DNA of 45,024 bases from Clostridia bacterium (GTDB lineage Bacteria > Bacillota > Clostridia > Christensenellales > Aristaeellaceae). The stretch covers positions 1-45,024 of the forward strand of contig JAFQIB010000063.1 in the NCBI GenBank assembly GCA_017397765.1. The letters run 5' to 3'. The notes under the pieces were generated by a model. The model saw nothing but the letters and a program-made list of their open reading frames with translations, made no database searches and was not told the origin of the DNA. Positions 42,613 through 45,024 of the stretch are shown here, in pieces. How positions within the stretch are numbered: position 1 is the stretch's first letter; the number at the start of each line of letters is the position of its first letter. The translations under genes and the position numbers were made by a program.

Positions 42613-44061
42613 TTGTACATACCGATCCGGCCTCGTCCGCTTATTCTCCTGAATGAATTCGCGTTTAACAACCTCCAACCGACGCACTTCCTCCTTCATA
42701 TCTTCCAGCTGATAATCCAACATAAATTGCTCCTTTTCCAGATACTCCAGAGCTGCCTTCCATCCCTTGTAATCGATCTTCTCACCGTCATCCTGGCAGC
42801 GGTGCAAGACAGACGCCGCCTGTTTGTATTGGCGCAGTTCATACTCATACTTTCGTTCAAATCCACCGCGCTTTTCCTCCGGCAGCTTCTCCCATGCGCG
42901 GTAATGCTTCTGGTATTTCTTCCACTTTTCATAGGATTCGATCCGGACGCTCAGTTCAAGAGAAAGATCATGATTTTCCTTCCGCTTGCTTTTCAGACCG
43001 TAGAACTTCGTGTTGACGGTCTGAATTGCCGCCAGACAGGACGCAGCATCCGTGATGCTGTACTCCTGCATGATGGACAGCAGCCCTGTGCTGTCGCGGA
43101 GGCGATGATCCTTGCGATTGGGCTGTACGCTGGAGGCAAGGATGTTGGACGCGAGCTTGAACCGCAGGCTCTCCCTGGATACGTCTTCGCCTTGCTCGAT
43201 CAGTAGTTCATCCTTCTTTTTCGCATACTGCGCCCACGCATTCAGTCGGGCCAGTCGTGCTTCCAGCTGACAGAGCAGCTTGTTCTGCTGGCGAATCTCC
43301 CGATTCTTTTCGCCAACCTCCGTGGGAATGCCGCGCTTCTCCATGACACGGGCATCCGGCCCTTCGTGTACCATGGGGATGCGCTGTACACCCTGATCTG
43401 CATAGCTCCGAGGATCAACAAAGCCCTGCGTGAATCCAGCTTCACGCAGGGCTTCATTGATAGCATCGGCAGCAGCGGCACGCCAGCGTTCCGCATTGCC
43501 ACGGTCATCCCAGTCAGTTGTACAAATCTTTCGTGTTTTCCAGCGTCCTTTCTGCTTGGCAGGGATGCGATTACCTTCAGCGTCAAGGATGTACTCCAAC
43601 CGGCTCTTGTCGCCCCACTTTCCATCCGGGGTCAGTGGACGCATGGTCAGCAGGATGTGAGCATGTGGATTGCCATCTCCTTTGTCGTGGAAGGCAACGT
43701 CGGCACACATGCCCTTGTCCACAAAGTTCTCCTGTACATATTTCCGGATGAGGGTAATGTTTTGCTCATGGTTCAGCTCGGCAGGTAGTGCCAGCTCAAT
43801 CGACCGGGCGAGCTGGGCATTGGCTTTGGTTTCGTTCCACTCAACGCTGTTCCAGAGAAGAGTACGGTCAGCGTATTCCGGCGGAGCATGAGCGGGCAGC
43901 ATGACCTCGGTGTAGATGACATGCCGCTTCCGGGTGTAGTCATGGGTAACCCCGTCCCAGGTATTTTCCATTTTCGTGCCGCTGATGTAGGCAGAGGCAG
44001 CAACGGCAGAGCGACCTTTATTCCGAGATACTATTTTGGTATGGCTATGAAAGAATTCCAT
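42610..44061 (-). CDS. MobQ-type (MobA/MobL) relaxase
   Basis: 483 residues. It nicks oriT and attaches to the DNA 5' end to start conjugative mobilization. The catalytic tyrosine is probably Y25 in SAVAASAYISG, the same position as in RSF1010 MobA; the metal-binding histidines are H133 and H135 in GNPHAHILLTMRPL, with H at about 124 (VAFHDKGDG) before them. The relaxase domain covers about residues 1-230; the rest is coiled-coil rich (REIRQQNKLLCQLEARLARLN and the C-terminal LEKEQFMLDYQLEDMKEEVRRLEVVK). No primase or helicase domain follows. The start is ATG 44061 after AAGGAGG; upstream in-frame codons have no ribosome site. It depends on a type IV secretion system in trans unless one is encoded beyond the window. 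Confidence 0.92.
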   Translation of the reverse strand: MEFFHSHTKIVSRNKGRSAVAASAYISGTKMENTWDGVTHDYTRKRHVIYTEVMLPAHAPPEYADRTLLWNSVEWNETKANAQLARSIELALPAELNHEQNITLIRKYVQENFVDKGMCADVAFHDKGDGNPHAHILLTMRPLTPDGKWGDKSRLEYILDAEGNRIPAKQKGRWKTRKICTTDWDDRGNAERWRAAAADAINEALREAGFTQGFVDPRSYADQGVQRIPMVHEGPDARVMEKRGIPTEVGEKNREIRQQNKLLCQLEARLARLNAWAQYAKKKDELLIEQGEDVSRESLRFKLASNILASSVQPNRKDHRLRDSTGLLSIMQEYSITDAASCLAAIQTVNTKFYGLKSKRKENHDLSLELSVRIESYEKWKKYQKHYRAWEKLPEEKRGGFERKYEYELRQYKQAASVLHRCQDDGEKIDYKGWKAALEYLEKEQFMLDYQLEDMKEEVRRLEVVKREFIQENKRTRPDRYVQ

Positions 44062-44169
44062 TCGTTCCTCCTTATTGGCTCCCTGTGGGAGCATCGTTCT
44101 TGGGGTATGGGGCTTGCTCCATCGCGGCGAAGTCCGCAATGTTGCCCCGCAGGGCGCACGACATACGCG

Positions 44170-44260
44170 CATAGAGGTCATGCTTCAGCATGACGAGCGA
44201 CAGCGATTGCTTGCAATCGCCGAGCGAAGCCCGGGGAAGCGCCAGCTTTCACGGGCCGAC
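44170..44260 (+). repeat. Three-hairpin structured repeat, copy B
   Basis: CATAGAG; hairpin 1 GTCATGC-TTCA-GCATGAC (44177-44194); linker GAGCGACA; hairpin 2 GCGATTGC-TT-GCAATCGC (44203-44220); linker CGAGCGAA; hairpin 3 GCCCG (44229-44233) with CGGGC (44252-44256) and an inner AAGC/GCTT; then CGAC. Relative to copy A (30760-30853, minus strand), at least four stem pairs change on both sides at once while the linkers stay nearly constant. Confidence 0.7.
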
Positions 44261-44269
44261 GTATGTATC

Positions 44270-44329
44270 AGTGCGCACTTCGTGGTTATTCTTGTTGGGG
44301 ACGCCCCGAGGTTACCCCCGGAACGCCCC
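44270..44329 (-). other. Candidate oriT with MobQ-like nic motif
   Basis: On the minus strand AAGTGCGCACT (44280-44270) resembles the AAGTGCGCCCT core of MobQ nic sites. Next to it are a GGGG-ACG-CCCC dyad (44297-44307) and a direct repeat ACGCCCC at 44301 and 44323, 22 bp apart, which could be relaxase-binding sequences. It lies about 210 bp upstream of the relaxase start, a normal place for oriT. Confidence 0.45.
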
Positions 44330-44338
44330 CTTGCATGA

Positions 44339-44581
44339 TCACCGGCCAGCCGCCAGCTCCTGCATGAAGGCAGAGAACTGGGCGCTGTCCATATGGATGG
44401 TCTGCGGAAAGCAAGCCTCCAGGATGGCTCCGTGTTCGCAGAGCCGGTGAGTACGAGCCTTCCGCTGCTTCTCCTTTTCGCGGTTGTCGGTAATGATTTT
44501 CCTGTGCTGCTCCTGAACGGTTTTCAGTTCGTCAGGATCTTGGGGCATATTCGCCAGCAGTTCGTCGATGTTGATCTTCAT
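44339..44581 (-). CDS. Small DUF3847-like mobilization-module protein
   Basis: 80 residues: MKINIDELLANMPQDP, a charged helix (EQHRKIITDNREKEKQRKARTHRL) and a C-terminal part RLCEHGAILEACFPQTIHMDSAQFSAFMQEL. The R-x-H-R-L-x-x-x-G-A-x-L-E arrangement is characteristic, from memory, of DUF3847 proteins found just upstream of MobA/MobL relaxases in Firmicutes elements. The function is not established; a DNA-binding accessory factor at oriT is plausible from the basic helix. The start is ATG 44581 after GGAGGAG; an ATG 42 nt further upstream lies inside the operator array. It is transcribed toward the relaxase gene. Confidence 0.72.
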   Translation of the reverse strand: MKINIDELLANMPQDPDELKTVQEQHRKIITDNREKEKQRKARTHRLCEHGAILEACFPQTIHMDSAQFSAFMQELAAGR

Positions 44582-44597
44582 ATATCTCCTCCAGTGG

Positions 44598-44709
44598 TGC
44601 ACCAAAGTGATGCAAGTATGCACCTCTCTGATGCAGATGTCGTTATGTTCATTGATGGGGCTGCATCACTTTGATGCAATTATTGTGGAATGTGCGGCAG
44701 ATTGATGCA
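44598..44709. promoter_or_regulatory. Four 17-bp palindromic operators in helical phase
   Basis: Units start at 44598, 44619, 44662 and 44693: tgcaccaaagTGATGCA, tgcacctctcTGATGCA, tgcatcacttTGATGCA, tgcggcagatTGATGCA. The right half TGATGCA is invariant and the left half varies; the third is a perfect TGCATCA/TGATGCA palindrome. The start-to-start distances of 21, 43 and 31 bp are close to 2, 4 and 3 helical turns. They fill the gap before the DUF3847-like gene. Confidence 0.75.
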
Positions 44710-44714
44710 CTGAC

Positions 44715-45024
44715 TCAGCCGCCGATAAAGTCGAAATCCATGCAGCTGTCGCCGAAATCGGGCATTGCGTCATCGTTTTCTTGCTGTTGGGGCGGTGTGG
44801 TGACCTGCGATGGCGCAGCGGACGCAGTGGGTACAGCCATAGCAATTGGCGCACTTGCTCCAGCAGAGTATCCTGCGAGATATGCCGGAAGCATCTGCTG
44901 AAGCCTGCTTGTCACCGATTCTGTGATCTCCTGAACAAGCTCGATTTTCTCAGTGCCAGACAGATGTACCCCCTCCGTGCCACAAGCATTGACAGCTTCT
45001 GCAACCAATTGACTGAACGACTGA
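44715..45024 (-). CDS. Partial gene of the mobilization module, 5' end outside window
   Basis: The frame is open to the right edge (about 103 codons visible) and stops at 44715. The sequence reads LVAEAVNACGTEGVHLSGTEKIELVQEITESVTSRLQQMLPAYLAGYSAG in parts, then a low-complexity Ala/Pro/Gln linker (PTASAAPSQVTTPPQQQ), and an acidic tail ending DFGDSCMDFDFIGG. I do not recognise a family. The acidic, aromatic tail resembles a short interaction peptide. Its stop is 6 nt from the last operator unit, so it is the nearest candidate for an upstream gene whose product acts with the array, but no DNA-binding motif is visible in this part. Confidence 0.6.
   Translation of the reverse strand, partial: QSFSQLVAEAVNACGTEGVHLSGTEKIELVQEITESVTSRLQQMLPAYLAGYSAGASAPIAMAVPTASAAPSQVTTPPQQQENDDAMPDFGDSCMDFDFIGG

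Larger units (their letters stand above)
44062..44338. other. 277-bp structured region between relaxase and DUF3847-like gene
   Basis: It holds the three-hairpin repeat copy B (44170-44260) and the candidate oriT (44270-44329). Short frames across it lack ribosome sites. The part next to the relaxase (44062-44165) shows only small dyads and no promoter I can support. Confidence 0.55.
42610..45024 (-). mobile_element. Edge of a mobilizable genetic element
   Basis: The relaxase, DUF3847-like gene, candidate oriT, operator array and partial gene form one minus-strand mobilization module that continues past the right edge. No integrase, att site or insertion-sequence end is visible, so the left boundary with the sugar operon is not defined. 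Confidence 0.7.

Noticed and set aside
1-45024. tRNA, rRNA, riboswitch or insertion-sequence genes
   Set aside because: I looked in the gene-free gaps and found no cloverleaf, conserved riboswitch core or transposase frame.

Overview
The window looks like chromosome of a GC-rich, fermentative, plant-polysaccharide-degrading member of the Clostridia (gut or rumen type). This is inferred from purine-rich AGGAGG ribosome sites on nearly every gene, an AgrA/AgrC-type two-component system, a MobQ-type relaxase common in Firmicutes elements, sugar ABC importers encoded without an ATPase, and near-identical signal peptides of the form MKR-LSL-hydrophobic-AMAE. The lineage cannot be fixed from sequence alone; an Aristaeellaceae/Christensenellales-like organism is a guess from signal peptide style.

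Region 1 (1-4220, minus strand) is a small glucuronide-type operon: a GH2 glycosidase, a GPH-family sugar:cation symporter and the N-terminal part of an SDR D-mannonate oxidoreductase that runs off the left edge. Region 2 (4364-8482) holds a small four-helix membrane protein and, divergently, a large GH3 enzyme with its two halves in swapped order and a membrane helix at each end. Region 3 (8517-13306) is a LytTR response regulator and GHKL sensor kinase pair followed by a secreted GH3 enzyme of normal domain order. Region 4 (13477-16946) has a secreted SurA/PrsA-like foldase and a convergent secreted protein with four SH3 and four Ig-like repeats.

Region 5 (17383-42376, minus strand) is a collinear run of 15 genes behind a clear promoter with a distant CcpA-type cre box. 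Transcription order: large substrate-binding protein fused to beta-sandwich domains, MalF-type permease, NHL-propeller/TPR/Yip1 membrane protein, DUF5696 secreted protein, MalF-type permease, MalG-type permease, second substrate-binding protein, second MalG-type permease, two tandem secreted GH43 enzymes, a winged-helix regulator, a GH2, an intracellular GH43, a GH78 alpha-L-rhamnosidase and an SGNH esterase. The gene set fits uptake and stepwise trimming of a rhamnose-capped, arabinose/xylose/galactose- and possibly uronate-containing oligosaccharide such as a pectin or arabinogalactan side chain; the exact substrate is inference. No ABC ATPase is present, so a shared MsmX-like ATPase elsewhere is expected.

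Region 6 (42610-45024, minus strand) is the edge of a mobilizable element: MobQ relaxase, candidate oriT, a small DUF3847-like protein, four in-phase 17-bp palindromic operators and a partial upstream gene.

The most unusual signal is non-coding. Two stretches 13 kb apart, 30760-30853 (minus) and 44170-44260 (plus), share one three-hairpin architecture (18-nt hairpin, 8-nt linker, 18-nt hairpin, 8-nt linker, third hairpin) with conserved linkers and paired compensatory changes in the stems. One lies between a substrate-binding protein and its permease, the other beside the candidate oriT of the mobile element.
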